Shown: positions 37,956-51,911 of the stretch, in pieces
How positions within the stretch are numbered: position 1 is the first letter of the stretch
How the letters are laid out: the number at the start of each line of letters is the position of its first letter
Source of the DNA: Phoebastria nigripes
Taxonomy: Eukaryota > Chordata > Aves > Procellariiformes > Diomedeidae
Direction: 5' to 3'
DNA: 64,000 nucleotides
Assembly (NCBI GenBank): GCA_035582835.1
Contig: JAYKAV010002441.1
Span: forward strand, 949,252 to 1,013,251
Made by a program: the position numbers and the translations under genes
The notes under the pieces: model-generated
The model's input: only the letters and a program-made list of their open reading frames with translations
Databases searched by the model: none
Told to the model about the DNA's origin: nothing

Positions 37956-40900
37956 GCAGGTTTTACCAAACTGCCACAAGAGAGTCTACTGAAATTTATA
38001 TGGCTTTATGGAATGCCTTATTTCAATGAAACATTAGGAAAAAGATGTTTTTTGAATCTTCAAATTCATGCTTATTTTAAAGCACTGGTTTACGTACCTA
38101 ATTTAAGTCTTTGTAGCTCATGATAATATCTAAAGAAGGGGACTTGTTTTACATGACCTCAGTCTGATTTTTCAGCACCTATTTAAAATGCTTTTCCCCA
38201 AGACAGATGCCTTGTAAGTTGTTTGTTCTCCTTTGTTTTTCTGAAGCTTTTCCAGTTCTTGTTGAGTAATTTTACCAGTCAGCAGGAAATGGCAGCCAAC
38301 ACTTCTGTCTTTGGCTCTTGACAAGTGGTTCTAAAGGGATGGGCCTGTCTTGAACAGCAGTTCTCCTTTCTGCCTGAATTCATAGAAATGCCTCTTGGCA
38401 TAAACGAATATAATCATGCAGGAAAGGCAGTCCTAGTAACAGGCCAAGCTAACATAAATTCCCACGGGACAACTATGTCAGTTAAAATATAACACTTGAT
38501 ATGGGATAATTACATATAAGACAATAATATCCTAGGGTACCTACTTCTAAATGCTTTGCATCAGCCATGCAGGCCATTCGGAAACCTCAGTGTTTCCAAG
38601 GAGAAAGAGGTCCTTAAAGGCAGCTTAAGTTAAAGGCTCAAAATGAAAAAGCAAACTGAATAGATTCAATTTATACCATTTTAAGTTTCAGTGCCAGAGG
38701 CACTGAAGCAAGACTTCAGTGGAACAAAGATCCTCCCTATAGTGCAGAAGACTCGCCATGGAAATTACAGTTTCATTTTCGTTGATTTTCTGTGACATCT
38801 GTGCATCTGTCTTATTAACTATTTTATCATTACTCATGCAAAGAACCTTCTCTTCCTCAGTTCTTGGCATTTAATCAACCTTTCTCTATTTCTTTTACTG
38901 TTTATAGCTCTAGTTCTCAAATTTAGCTAGATAATATGGTGATTTGTCTTTTTGGTTGGTTGGTTGTTTCCCCTAGATCTCTGCAGCCCTTTTAAGTATA
39001 TAATCTGATAGGAGATGGATTGATATATAAGAAAGCTAGTCTCAATATTTCATTTTGCACCTCTCAAATTACAGACAAGCCTATTTTAATATTACTTCTT
39101 CACTCCTCTGTGCTCTGGAAGTAGAGGCTGGATAGCTGAATTGCAGTTTGCTTAAACTGACGTATCTACACTGACATCCAAAGAATTCAGGTTCTTCTGT
39201 GTCTCAGCCTGAAGCAAAAAAAAATTCTAGCTTCCTCCAGGTGTGGTTGAGAGCTGACTGCAATTCCAGTATCTGTGGTATTCACCAGAAGCAGATATGC
39301 CCTAAAAGTTAATTGCTGTTTTTTTTTGATTGGGTTAAAAATTCTCTCTCTGTGTTAGAAAAAATACCATTTCTCATTCATATTTAATGCATTTTGCCTG
39401 TTTTAATCTATTTCAAACCAAAAATCAAGGGATATTAGCATGATATATTAATGTGTGCCATTTCTTTGATACTATATGGCTAATGTGGTGTGTAAAGCAT
39501 ATATATTTTATGTGAAAGTTCTCCTTCGTGTCATAAAAGTCACTTGATGGCATGAATAGTCAGCTCAGCTGAGAATTGAACATAGATATTTCACACAACT
39601 TGTTTTACTTCTACTAAAGTAGACATCTGTTTAAAACTTGACTCCTCACCAATTAGCTGTTGCCACAAATTTAAATGGATACAGATCCGTGCTCTTAGGT
39701 GGTATTTAAAGAGCACTGAAATTCACATAGACACACTCTGAGCAGATGTAAATCTCAGTAGTTACACTCAAGTCAATAGAAGCATGGAGATTTATATCCG
39801 CTAGAGCTACGGCCCAAAGTGTTTGTCCTGGAGAGATTGCTATTTATGGACAGTGGCATAAAGCAGTGAGAATTAAGGATGATCAGAACATACCTCTTCT
39901 ATGAAAAACAGTCAGCTGAAGGAAAAAAGCGGTGTGAGAAGAAGCTGGTTTGGAACTGGACTGCTGACAAACGGTGAAAAGGCCGGCATTAATTGAAATG
40001 AGTTATGAACTAGTACAAAATCTCTAAACTAACACTGAGTCATTGAATAAGCAGATGAGACAAAACGCAGGTTGCACTGGACAGTAAGGAATCCTAGAAA
40101 AGGACAGAATTATGTGTCATGTGGCACACCAGTAACCCAAGGGACTGTATGCAGCTGTGGAAGCATGATGCTTCCTACAGGGCCAGTCTGCTGACCAGCA
40201 TGCCAAAAGGACCTGTGCCATAAACATACTTTTCTGTCTTTTTTGTCAGTTCCTATGTCACATGTCCACTAACGCTAACAGCTATTGACCCAGCACTGGG
40301 AGGTGAACAAATCTTATGTTCTGGATACTGCGAAAGGAAGAGAAATAGGGATAGTGATTTGTTACCATAATTGTTAGAGACATGAATCTGCCCTTAAAGT
40401 GTTTGCTAATTATGGACAGCATCCAGACTTTTAAAAAGGGTGTGTGTTTTTCTTGTTTTCTTTGAAGTTTTCTTTTGATAAATTTATAGCACCTACTTTT
40501 CTATGTTTGTTTAAAACTTAACCTTGAAGGAAAACTCAGTATAAATAATACAAAGTTTTCATTTATTTTGGTATATAAATAGGGGTTAAGTTCTCTTTAG
40601 ACTCCTTGTAGTGATGCTTTAAAAGTCTTGTAAATACCCATCCTTTTTATAAACTATTGTTTTTATAAATTATGTTTCTGAATCCAAAGTATTCTCTCTA
40701 ATTTCTCCTATTTATAATTTTTTTACTCATTCAGCTGATGTTTTATTCATAAATAAGAATATTTTTTCTCTTTTGCCAGATACATTGTCTTTGCACAGTC
40801 CTACACACTTTCAACTACAGATATTGTCTTCACCATTTCACAGCACTTCTTCACAGCACGGTAACAGTTTTTCTTTCCAGCCCTTCCTTATTACCTTCTT

Positions 40901-42610
40901 TGTTAGATTTTGCTTTACTGATGCTCCGTGTCATAGTAGAAGCAGTAACCATATTGTACAGTCATTGTGCATTAATGATACTCTTAAGTGCTTTGTTTTG
41001 GTAACCGTGTGGGTTAGAGAATGACTCAATGAAGGTAGCACGTTTTGCCATAAAANCTCCAGACCTTTGTGAAGTAAACCCACCTTTCCCACTCATTTAG
41101 TTTATTCTCATTAGCATGTTGATCATTCTTTAGCTCATAATTTTCTGGCATCATGAAAGCATGGCAAGGTGTTACTGTAATCTTGATAATGATCACTTTA
41201 TCTAAACGTAGCAGTGTGTGGGGGACAGGGAGCTTAGAGAATGTCTGCTGTTGAGAACGTGTTTTAACTGTTGGGATGTGTAAGCTGGCTCATTTATTTC
41301 TTGAATCATAGTCTGAAAATATTCACATTTCAATTTAAACTTGTGATTGTATCAACAATGCAAAACCTTGCAGCTGTGCCTGCCTGTTTCTGATTAATTT
41401 GCTGTAGAAATAATCTAAAACTCTGGATTTCATTCAAATGTGAAACCAGCTGATTTCTGACACATGAAACATTTTATGATATGGAACTTTCTCCTAGCCA
41501 GACCTGGTGAGTTGATTGGAAGGTCTCATCCTAATGAATCCAGTTTTGTACCCTTTCATTTACCCTGGGCAGTTAGAATATATTTATTTAAAAAAATAGG
41601 TAAAGAGAAAAGCCTGGTCCAACATTTATTTGGATGAAGAAAAGTGTTTCTTATCAGTAGAATTATGCACCTGTATGAAAAAAAAAGTCTTGATACACTG
41701 ATCACAGCTCTCAAAATTACTGCAATAGAAGACATCTCTTGTAGCAAGTGTCTTTTTATAAATCTGGAGTAGTTGCACATAGTATTTTTCCCTCTGGATA
41801 ATCACTGAGCAGCTCAGAACAATATTACAACATACTGTAAAATTTCCCTCATTGGGTTGAGAACAAAAATCAGATTAGTGATCAGTTACAGTCACTGAAG
41901 GATTTGTTGTTTACTCATTTATATTCTTCCCCATAAAAAGGGATATCAATCCCCTGCTAAATTCTGCAGATTAAGAATATTTTTTAATATTCTGGCATTA
42001 CCCTTTTTATGTTTAATCACCAATTTTTACTCCTCTAAACTGTGATATGAAGGAATATGCCAGTGCTCTGTGTTTTAAACAGTATTTTAATGATCACTTT
42101 ACTTCAATGGTTGGAAAAGCATTTCTAACATGAAAGTAGGAAATTTAGTAAAGAGATTTTAGATTCTTTTTAAAAGCTTAAACCCTGTGGATGATATTAT
42201 TACACTGGCTATTACAGCATAGCATTAGCTGAAGTGTTTCCATACCTTCTTTCAGCATTCAGTCATATGTGAACCAGGGATTTGAAGTATTGGATTTTCA
42301 GTGTTAGACGCTTATGTTGTTATGGAATCCTAAATTCCATTATTTTATGGTGTGCGCCAAACTGCCAGGCAATATTCATAGCATGTACTTTCACATTTGT
42401 CTTACAGTTAATTAAAAAAATAAAATGTATTTGTCGTTGCATATACAGGTTATTTGCTTTTTCTTATGTAGTGTATTGCTAGATAGTATACAAAGCACCA
42501 TATCAAACAGCTTTTTCCCCACCTCATGTACTCTGCAACAGGTTGACTATGAATACCTTTACAAGTAATCTGAATAATCCATTCCAAATGTGCAGTCACT
42601 AACAATTGTA
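37956..42610. other. Non-coding stretch
   Basis: AT-rich unique sequence with no supported feature. Confidence 0.5.
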
Positions 42611-42730
42611 GATGTGGCGCTTAGGGACATGGTTTAGTGGTGGACTTGGCAGTGTTAGGTTTATGGTTGGACTCAGTGATCTTAAGGGTCTTTTCCAACC
42701 TAAATGATTCTNTGATTCTATGATTCTATG
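42611..42730 (+). mobile_element. CR1 LINE 3' end
   Basis: GTGGCGCTTAGGGACATGGT, GGTGGACTTGGCAGTG, GGTTGGACTCAGTGATCTTA and TCTTTTCCAACCTAAATG are the terminal CR1 sequence. It closes with three ATTCTATG-type 8-mers, one containing an ambiguous base. It is a heavily 5'-truncated insertion. Confidence 0.9.
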
Positions 42731-43920
42731 TTTTGGCTTTGAATAACCTAAACCTGTGTGACTGAACACTATATTTCCAACTTCCCTTTTCTAACAAGGT
42801 TTGTATCTGCTGTAATGTGTAGTGGGTTATCAAAGAACAGTAATTTATTTTAGCATGGAAGAACTAGGTATTAATCATCAGGAGAAAATGTANTAGAAAA
42901 TAGATGTACAGCTTTAAAATATTCAGCTCAACAGCAACCTTTAACCCTGTAGAAAAACTTACACTTTTCATAAAATGGTAAATTATTCATGCTTTCCCTG
43001 AGGTGCTTTTTTAATATAAATGACTTTTTTTCCTCTTTGGGAACATATAGGATAATTTCCATTTATAGAATCAAATGAAAATGCAAAACAATGTTACAAA
43101 ACCTCTTCTGGTCAAAAGCAGACTGCGATTTGTGTAAGTCATATAAAGCTGTAGAGGAACAAGAAGATTCTAGCCTCCTTGTAGATAGATTCCCTATAGC
43201 TGGAGAAAATTACACTCAAAAATGTTCTGTCACATTTAAGAGAACCCGCTCAGTTGAGCTGGTTTCAGTAGCGATATTAAAGAGAGCCCAGCCCATAAAC
43301 TACCCAGGAATGCTTCCGATTTAATGTTATCTGAATTTGAATAGTTATCATCCATGAAATGGGAAGCTTTCTTTTAGAAATGGCAATGCGAGTTATCACT
43401 GGAGCAAATCCTAGTTTGTGAGGTGGAATGTTACAAGATTCCACCCTTGGGATTAGAGACGTGACCAGTCACAACATGTTAAATCCAGTGAGGGGAAAGG
43501 GGAAGAAAGTCCAGAAAGGGAAGTGTTTGCATCAAATGGCTTTTAGACTTCTAAACTGGAGGCCTAAATTGAGAAGCTGGACTCCTACACAGAGTTAGCA
43601 GAGACAGTGATCTCCCCTCGGGGCATTTCCGAGATGGGCTCTGGCGCTGGTGTTTTCTGATCCGGTGCACAGGAGAGTCGTGTTCTGTGCATGGGCGACT
43701 GAAGAAGGGTTTGGTATGTGTGACTGGATTAAAGGACAGGGGAAGTCACAGCACCAAAGCCTCCTGCAGGATGGGTTTGAATTTAGGCATCACGGCTGAA
43801 AGCACTAACTGCTTTACCCACCTGTCATGCAGGTGTGAAACTTCAACAGCTTTTTTTTTATTGCCTTGCGATTTGTGATTCTCGGCTTCTGTTTTCTGAA
43901 CTTTCAGATTTCATGAGCCG
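42731..43920. other. Non-coding stretch
   Basis: Unique sequence without supported features. Confidence 0.5.
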
Positions 43921-44120
43921 GGGAAGGAAGGAAGGAAGGAAGAAAGGAAGGAAGGAAGGAAGGAAAGAATGGAAGGGAGGGAGGGAGGAGGGGAAAGGGG
44001 AAANGAAGAGGGGAGGGAAGGGTAAGGGAGCAGGGAGGAGGAAGGAGAAAGGGGAGAGGAAGAGAGAGGAAGGGAGTAGGGGAGGGGAGAGGGAAGAGAA
44101 GGGAATGGAAAACAGGGAAT
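43921..44120 (+). repeat. Homopurine GGAA/GGGA tract
   Basis: About 200 bp of nearly pure purine, starting with GGAA tetramers and drifting into GGGAGG and GGAGAA units. It yields spurious long frames on both strands (43835-44167 plus, 43858-44223 minus). Confidence 0.9.
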
Positions 44121-47100
44121 TAGTACAAAGTACAAAATCACCAGATTTGAACAGCTCCAGCTGTTGACTTCCTGATAGCGTTATTTTTTTCTCAGACTTG
44201 GTGTTATGACACTGAACATCCAAAGGCTCCTGGATGGGCCTTTAATAAGCTCCCAAAAGTGGAGCTTCTGTTACTGACCATGCAGTGTTACAGTGCCTCA
44301 GCTGTGAAGTTGAATTGCGTCGCTTAACCCATCCTGCAGTGAACGAAGCTAGCCACATGGGGGTGTGTAGAGAAAGCAATAGATGAAGAAGATGCTTAAA
44401 AAGATACAATGCTAGTGAAATCACAAGGTTTGAGATTTCCTTCCTGACTCCTGTTCATTCCCGACCGCAGCTGGAGATCAGTGGGACAGCTTCTTGATGA
44501 CCTCCTGCTCTTCTCTAATGAAGCTGGCTGTCAGCCAGGCTAAGCTTGGCTGCCATGTGCCAGGTGGAATGTCTCAAGTCNTCAGTAGTGATCTGCAGAG
44601 CACAGAGACATCCATGTTTAGCACTGGCAGTTTCTAGATCCCACGACAAATGAGACTCTCTGCCCAGGTGTTGAGGTCTCTGAGTTTATGAGGACGGAGG
44701 GCGAATCAAATTCCAGCTGGAGCTGTGGGGTGAGAGATGCTGTCTAGCTGTTGTGGCAGCAGTGCTATAGAGGAGCCTATGGCGAAGCTAAACCTCGTTT
44801 TACTCATTCATTTCACAGGTGACTTCTAAATTACTCTTACTTTACTGGTAGTCACAGTTTTTTAATACTGAGGTGTAAGTGAAACACTCTGAGGTTAAGT
44901 GAGAACATTTTGTAATTCAAGTGATGCATTCAAAAATGTCTATTGAAACAGAACCGTAAACTCAAAGGTCACTGTTTATATTGAGCAAGAAGAGACCTGA
45001 TGTTGCCAGCATAGGTTCCTCATCCAAGACGGATTTTGAGTGTTGCTTAGCGCAATGTTTGAGTAAACCTGCAAATCCCTTCTCTTCCTAATAAATTACT
45101 TCTTGCCTCATGGGCTTCTTCTGCTGTCAGTGGCAAAGTTAGCGTGTATAAAGTTCCCTTCACTAAAGCACCCAGCTAGTATGCATGGAATGGAATAATG
45201 CCACATGTAAGCATCTAGTTTAATGGGCTGCTGTCCCCTTCTTCCATTAGTAAACCAATCTTTTGAGAAAAAAAGCAGGCAGGCTTCAGAGCATACAGCA
45301 GTTTCTGAGAGCTGAAAGAGTCCTTTGTCATCAGTATTTGGAACAGAAGCAAGCTTGAAATGTGTTGTGGAGTGGAAGTTCTAAAATGCAATTATTTCAA
45401 GGGTCAAGAAACTCAAAATGGCCTTACATTGTTTGCAATGCCTGGTTCAGAACTGTTGTCAGAGCATTCAGAAGGAAATGCTTTGTTGTGATACGAAAGG
45501 GGCTCAATGTGCTGGCAACATCTGATGAAAATCAGAGCATTCCCAGGGAACAGTCTGATTCTTAGCAATCTGAATTTTCTGATACAGCAGGTTCCGTGAA
45601 ATTTTTTAGCCAGCTCTGGCAGGGAGGGTGTGATGACAGTTTGCATTCCTCTTGTTTGTTGAACCCCACTGTATGGTCCTTGGTCAATGTCCCCGTTCCT
45701 GTTAGCATCAAGGTGTTATGTTGGCTATGAGTTTGCAAAATGCATGTCAGTTCAGAAAGGATGCTATAATATGTATCTGGCGCTCCTACCTATGCTTTTA
45801 AATAGAAGCTGNAAGTAAAATAAAAGTAAAAAATCATTTAATAGCCCCAAGTTCTGTTTTCACTGCAGATCCTATCTTTCAAGGGTATTTAAGCACTGGG
45901 TGGGAACACCATATTTTGAACACCACAGATGCCAAGTCTCTTTGAAAATACGGCCTTTTGGATCACACTAGTTCTTCTGAACAAACTGCATATTCAGAGC
46001 TATGAAGTAGCCAGCACACAGGTGCTGCTATTTTCTGTGCAGCAGTTCACCCTTCTGGAATTGCTCGCCTGTCTCCACCGACTACCCAGCAAAGGGCACT
46101 TTCCTTGTCTGAAGCACCTCCATTGGGTGGGCTGCCTGCCAGAATGGCTGGTTTTAGAAGTAGCTCTTTCATGACCTGATCTGTTTGTCTTGAAAAAATT
46201 ACTCTACTTATTACTGTCACCCTGCCATGAGTTGGAAACACCTCTTTACATAGAGCCTCTCCTGATGCCAAGCTTTCTAACTCATGTGTGTTTCTTTTTA
46301 AGCCATTTGCATCGATATGTGGAAGTGAATACATACCTTTTCCTGCTTTCCTAGATGACTTTCACTTAACCCCACTAGGCTTCTGTGAAATCTAAGTTCT
46401 TTTGGAGAACTACTTGTATTCTAAGATTTGTGGCTGTGTATTCTAGTTCCTGACTGTGTGCATCTTCAGGATTAGAGGTACCATTTTTGTTGCTGTGTTG
46501 CTCCAACTGTTTGAAGTCATTATGATTGAGCAAAGAACAAATGAGAGGAAAATATTCACTAATATATCAGCTATAGCTGACAGTTTTATTGCCCATAAAA
46601 TACCTCTTAGAAAAATAACCCTATCAAAGGTTCTCAGTGAGTCTGACTTGGTAATGGAGTGGAGAGTTGCATTGCTCCAGGTCTTGCTTGGCTTCCATTA
46701 GGCAGCTGTGAGTCATCCTGTTAAAGTACAACACAACAGTGGGTCCAGAATAATTGTCTGATGTAGATTACTAATATGAGGTAATGTTGGATTGTTTATG
46801 GAGAAAATGAATGGAGGTTTCATATGGCTGGGCATGTTCTAATAGCACGTGGGGTATTATATAACTGTGGTCATATTTGCGGTACAGCAAAATACAGTTT
46901 TTGTTGCTGTTGTCATATCTGAACATAAGGATTTTAGTCACAACGGTTTCACAGGCAAAAACATCTTCTTTGGGGTGTGTACAGACGTTTACTGGTGTGT
47001 ATTACTTACTTCTTGCTTCTGTTTCTAATCATAGTAAAGTTTAGAGCTCCCCATTATGAAATGGATAGAGACATATAAAAGCAGGTAGTAAGTATTTGCT

Positions 47101-48684
47101 AACTCCGTTTCATAGCGGTGGGGTTTGCCAATGTTAAGAGGAGTTTACATAGCATTAACAAATACAGCATTTGCTGTCGATAGTAAATTAAATTATTTCC
47201 TCCATTATTTGGTCAGATTTAGTGAGTGTGTATTATACTCATTTACCAAGCAGGAAACTGAAGGATGAAAAAGGTTAAGGAAGAATTGTTACCTCTTACT
47301 GAAGTACATAGTTGTTGTGGAGAATTCCTCTTCCCCCACCTTTGTAAAGAGGACATACTCCCTGAAACTCCAGATTTTATTAAAAAGGCACTGAAACTTC
47401 CCCTCATAGATTACATGCCCAACACACTACGTATTGTTCTAAGCCAAGGCTTTGCTTAGAAAGGAGTATGTATTCACTCAGTGTATACTCACATGGCAAG
47501 ACTGTGCCAGAATGAGGATTGCTTGCCAAAATACAAAGTATACAAGCTGAATGCTGAGTGGAATTCATCTATAGAAAAGAATTTCTCTGTTGGAGATGAG
47601 GTGAATGGGAAGCTTACTGTCGTTTATAGCTTGACCGTGTGATTAAGGTAAAGCTATGCCATTCTGCCACCATTCTGCTGGTGAGGAACAGCCAGTGGTC
47701 TGCCTCCAGGTCGGACGTCAGCTGGGGGCTTGGGGCTACTCAACTGCACGGGAGGCGGAGAAACAGGCACAGCCTGAGCCTCCAAAGAGCTTCCTGTGAA
47801 AAGATGGGGCAATCCAGTTAGGTTAGCTTCCTAGACAGTGAGAGACCTTTGGTACAAACGCTTATTTCTAATGGCATCTAAAATGAGAAAATGTAGAGTT
47901 ATTGCTTGATTTATGGAGCGGGACATACTGAAATCGTTCTGTTTATAACAGCTTCACTGCCTGCACCTTGTCATGACCAGTAGGGCCAAATCCTAAACTG
48001 CAGTAAATCAGCCTGCCAACGTCAAAGTCTCTGGTCCTCAGTATTTCAAGTAAGTGAGAAATGATCCTGAGGGAGAAATATTGTCACAATTTTTTTTCTG
48101 GGAGATGGTCATACTTGGATGATAGAATGTAAGCTGATGTAAAGGCTGGAACAGAAAAGATTTCAGAAGATCCATGAGAGAACTACAAGTCCTGAAAAAA
48201 TGCCATGGGACTTAAACTACATACAGCAAAAACCTTTGATCTAACTGTAATGTGAAAGATGACCAAACCCGATTCAGAGTAGGTTTTATTTTAAACTTTT
48301 GTTGGCCAATGAAGTTCAAACTACATTAAGATTTGTTAAATGTGAGTGAAAGTGTTGAGAAACCTCGTGAAACCTCAGTTTCTGAAAATTAAATCCCTCC
48401 TTACTTCAAGCCCTATTGCCAGAGGGTGCTTGAGGTTTGGCTTGTTTTCTTTTCTTCTTGTGGTTAGATAACTGATAAGTTGGAAGGAAATGTGCAAGTG
48501 AGTTTATTGCAGAAAGACTGGCATAAGTCTTCTTTAAATTATTAAAGAGTTACTTGCAGTCTAACTCTGTCTTGGATGCCAAATTATTAGAAAAGGCACA
48601 TACCCGGAAGCTGCAATTTTCTTGTCCAGTTTGAACAGTCTTAAGTGTATGTGGCCTTGAGATTTGTGTCTGGTTTCTTTGCTT
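44121..48684. other. Non-coding stretch
   Basis: Unique sequence. Frames such as 45413-45646 and 46047-46334 show no domain. Confidence 0.5.
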
Positions 48685-50232
48685 TCATAGAATCATAGAA
48701 TCATAGAATAGTTTGGGCTGGAGGGGACCTTTAAAGGTCATCTAGTCCAAATCCTCTGCCATGGGCAGGGACATCTTCAACTAGATCAGGTTGCTCAGAG
48801 CCCCGTCCAACCTGACCTTGAATGTTTCCAGGGATGGGGCATCTACCACCTCTCTGGGCAACCTGTTCCAGTGTTTCACTATGCTCATTGTAAAAAATTT
48901 CTTCCTTATATCTAGTCTGAATCTACCCTCTTTTAGTTTCAAACCATTCCCCCTTGTCCTGTCGCAACAGGCCCTGCTAAAAAGTCTGTCCCCATCTTTT
49001 TTATAAGCCCCCATTAAGTACTGATAGGCTGCAATAAGGTCTTCCTGAAGCCTTCTCTTCTCCAGGCTGAATAACCCCAACTCTCTCAGCCTTTCTTCAT
49101 AGGAGAGGTGTTCCATCCCCCTGATCATTTTTGTGGCCCTCCTTTGGTCCCACTCCAACAGGTCCATGTCTTTCTTGTGCTGAGGGCTCCAGAGCTGGAT
49201 GCAGTACTCTGGGTGGGGTCTCACCAGAGCAGAGTGGAGGGGCAGAATCACCTCCCTCGACCTGCTGGCCAGGCTTCTTTTGATGCAGCCCAGGATACGG
49301 CTGGCCTTCTGGGCTGCGAGCGCACATTGTCAGCTCATGTCCAGCTTTTCATCCACCAGTACCCCCAAGTCCTTCTCGGCAGGGCTGCTCTCAATCCCTT
49401 CATCCCCCAGCCTGTATGGATACTGGGGGTTGCCCCGATGCAGGTGCAGGACCTTGTACTTGGCCTTGTTGAACCTCCTGAGGTTCACATGGGCCTACTT
49501 CTCGAGCTTGTCCAGGTACCTCTGGATGGCATCCCGTCCCTCAGGCGTGTCGACTGCACCACTCAGCTTGGTGTTGTCTGCAAACTTGCTGAGGGTGCAC
49601 TTGATCCCACTGTCTATGTCATTGATGAAGATATTAAACAGTACTGGTCCCAGTACAGACCCCTGTGGGACACCACTTGTCACCAATCTCCATCTGGACA
49701 TTGAGTGATGGACCGCTACCCTCTGGATGCAACCATCCAACCAATTCCTCATCCACCGGACAGTCCACCCATCAAATCCATCCCTGTTCTGTTTAGAGAG
49801 AAGAATGTTGTGGGGGACCGTGTCAAAGGCCTTATGGAGGTCCAGATAGACAACATCTGTAGCCCTTCCCATGTCCACTGATGTAGTCACTCCATCATAG
49901 AAGGCCACTAGGTTGGTCAGGCAGGACTTGCCCTTGGTGAAGCCNTGCTGGCTGTCTCAAATCACCTCCCTGTCCTCCATGTGCCTTAGCATAGCTTCCA
50001 GGAGGATCTGTNCCATGATCTTGCCAGGCACAGAGGTGAGACTGACAGGCCTGTAGTTCCCTGGGTCTTCCTTTTTCCCCTTTTTAAAACTGGGGGTTAT
50101 GTTTCCCCGTTTCCAGTCACTGGGAACTTCACCAGACTGCCATGACTTCTCAAATACGATGGATAGTGGCTTAGCAACTTCATCTGCCAGTTCCCTCAGG
50201 ACCTGCGGATGGATCTCATCAGGTCCCATAGA
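48685..50232 (-). mobile_element. CR1 LINE, 5'-truncated, with dead reverse transcriptase
   Basis: On the minus strand the element runs from the middle of ORF2 ([20 protein letters not shown]) to a 3' tail of ATTCTATG repeats at 48685-48710. Visible reverse-transcriptase blocks are [53 protein letters not shown], and the catalytic box as FADN instead of FADD. The C-terminal region follows (HSALVRPHPEYCIQLW, RLDIRKKFFTM, HWNRLPREVV). The frame is nearly continuous but has stops after HMEDREVI, DKLEK and KLDMS, which look like CpG or TGG transitions. CR1 normally gives no target duplication. This is a fairly young, immobile copy with two ambiguous bases. Confidence 0.95.
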
Positions 50233-51338
50233 TCATTTTAAATCAACGGAACTGTACAGTTGTATGTAACAATGGAAGGAACACTGTTTCAATGTATTTA
50301 GGCATTAGAGAAACCCGTTCATTATTACAGGGAGCACGAGCCAAGATCTATTGGGAGGAGAAGGACACTGAGTCTTCTTTGGCATATGGGATTGATCAGA
50401 CAAATTAGGCTTTGCATTAAGCACTAGATGAAACCCAAAACTTTTCCAGCTGGGGACAGCAGACCAGTGAATTCCTGTCTCCACTGTCCATATCATTAAG
50501 GACTCTTCTAAACCATGTATGTGATCAGAAGCCCAAGGGAGTGCTGTGATCCTCAAAGGAGAGTTTCAAAGACATAAATAATAGCAAGTTCCCATCAATG
50601 TTATGTGTCAGATACCTTTTAAAGAAGAGAGCCCTGTGCTCACAGCTCGGCACAGAGGGGTTTGCCATGGTGCTGGGTCTGGTGGCCACAAAGGGAACTG
50701 CTGTCGGTGGAGGGGAAGTGTCCTTTTCTGGGTATGGCCATTGGTGGAGGTTTGCTACTCCCCTTTGCCAGCAGTATTTTTTCCTATGCAACGTTTCTGT
50801 AAATACTTCATCTAAGAGCACTGCTTCATATTCCACTTGTCATTTTCCTCGTGTCCCACCCTTTCTAGAAACCGTGTCCTCATTTTTGCATTCCTCTTTT
50901 TTTTCAGACCCGGGTAATCCTCTCCTTTTCAATACAAATTTTCGTTGCTTCATTTTTTTGGTAAGCAAAATAGTTATGCCAGTTTGGTCTGAGCAACAAG
51001 AACAAAAACTGGTGGAAAGGTCATGAGCCTGTTGTTACCTACAACACTGTCCCTGTACAGCAGAGTAGCTGTTTTGTTTTCTTCTTGCTCTTTGAATCAG
51101 CAGTTGTTCTTCTGTTCGTAAGGTTGCTTGAGAGCTCTGGTATGAAGGAATAAATCAATTGACAAGTCAGAAAAGAACCATGATTCTGAAGTAGATTTTT
51201 AAAATTAAATTATGGCTTACCATATAAAATAAATTGTTAATAATGTCCTAGTAATATTAAGGGGTTACCCACTTCAACCTGTCTGGCTTTAATTTAGAAT
51301 TTTCTGCTTTTGCTGGAAGTCGGTATAGACTTGGTTCC
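50233..51338. other. Non-coding stretch
   Basis: Unique sequence. Overlapping frames at 50525-51026 on both strands show no domain. Confidence 0.5.
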
Positions 51339-51911
51339 TGTCCTGGTTTCAGCTGGGATAGAGTTATTTCTTTTTTTTCCTAGTAGTTGGTATAGTGTTT
51401 TGGATTTAGTAGGAGAAGAATGTTGATAACACACTGATGTTTTTAGTTGTTGCTAAGTAGTCTACTAGTCAAGGACTTTTCAGCTTCCCATGCTCTGCCA
51501 GGTGCACAAGAAGCTGGGAGGGAGCACAGTCAGGACAGCTNACCCAACTGGCCACAGGGTATTCCATACCATGTGACGTCATGCTCAGTATATAAAAGCT
51601 GGGGGAAGAAGAAGGAAGGGGGGGGACATTTGGAGTGATGGCGTTTGTCTTCCCAAGTAACCGTTACGCGTGATGGAGCCCTGCTTTCCTGGAGATGGCC
51701 GAACACCTGCCTGCCGATGGGAAGTAGTGAAGGAATTCCTTGTTTTGCTTTGCTTGCGTGCGCGGCTTTTGCTTTCCCTATTAAACTGTCTTTATCTCAA
51801 CCCACGAGTTTTCTCACTTTTACCCTTCCGATTCTCTCCCCCATCCCAGCGGGGGGAAGTGAGCGAGCGGCGGTGTGGTGCTTAGTTGCTGGCTGGGGTT
51901 AAACTACGACA
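51339..51911 (+). mobile_element. Solo LTR copy F
   Basis: TGTCCTGGTTTCAGCTGGG start and TTAAACTACGACA end. Flanks GTTCC (51334-51338) and GTCCC (51912-51916) match at four of five positions. Beta 5' module with 3' module II, nearly identical to copy B. It keeps CRE, TATA and ATTAAA (51780-51785). No internal retroviral sequence. Confidence 0.93.
51574..51597 (+). promoter_or_regulatory. CRE plus TATA core of LTR F
   Basis: Perfect TGACGTCA at 51574-51581 followed by GTATATAAAAG (TATAAAA at 51591-51597). This is the best-preserved LTR core promoter in the window. Confidence 0.6.

Noticed and set aside
43835..44223. Lys/Arg/Gly and Ser/Pro/Phe frames across the purine tract
   Set aside because: By-products of the simple repeat on each strand.
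49108..49708. Long plus-strand frames of 198 and 169 codons
   Set aside because: Antisense shadows of the CR1 reverse transcriptase on the minus strand.
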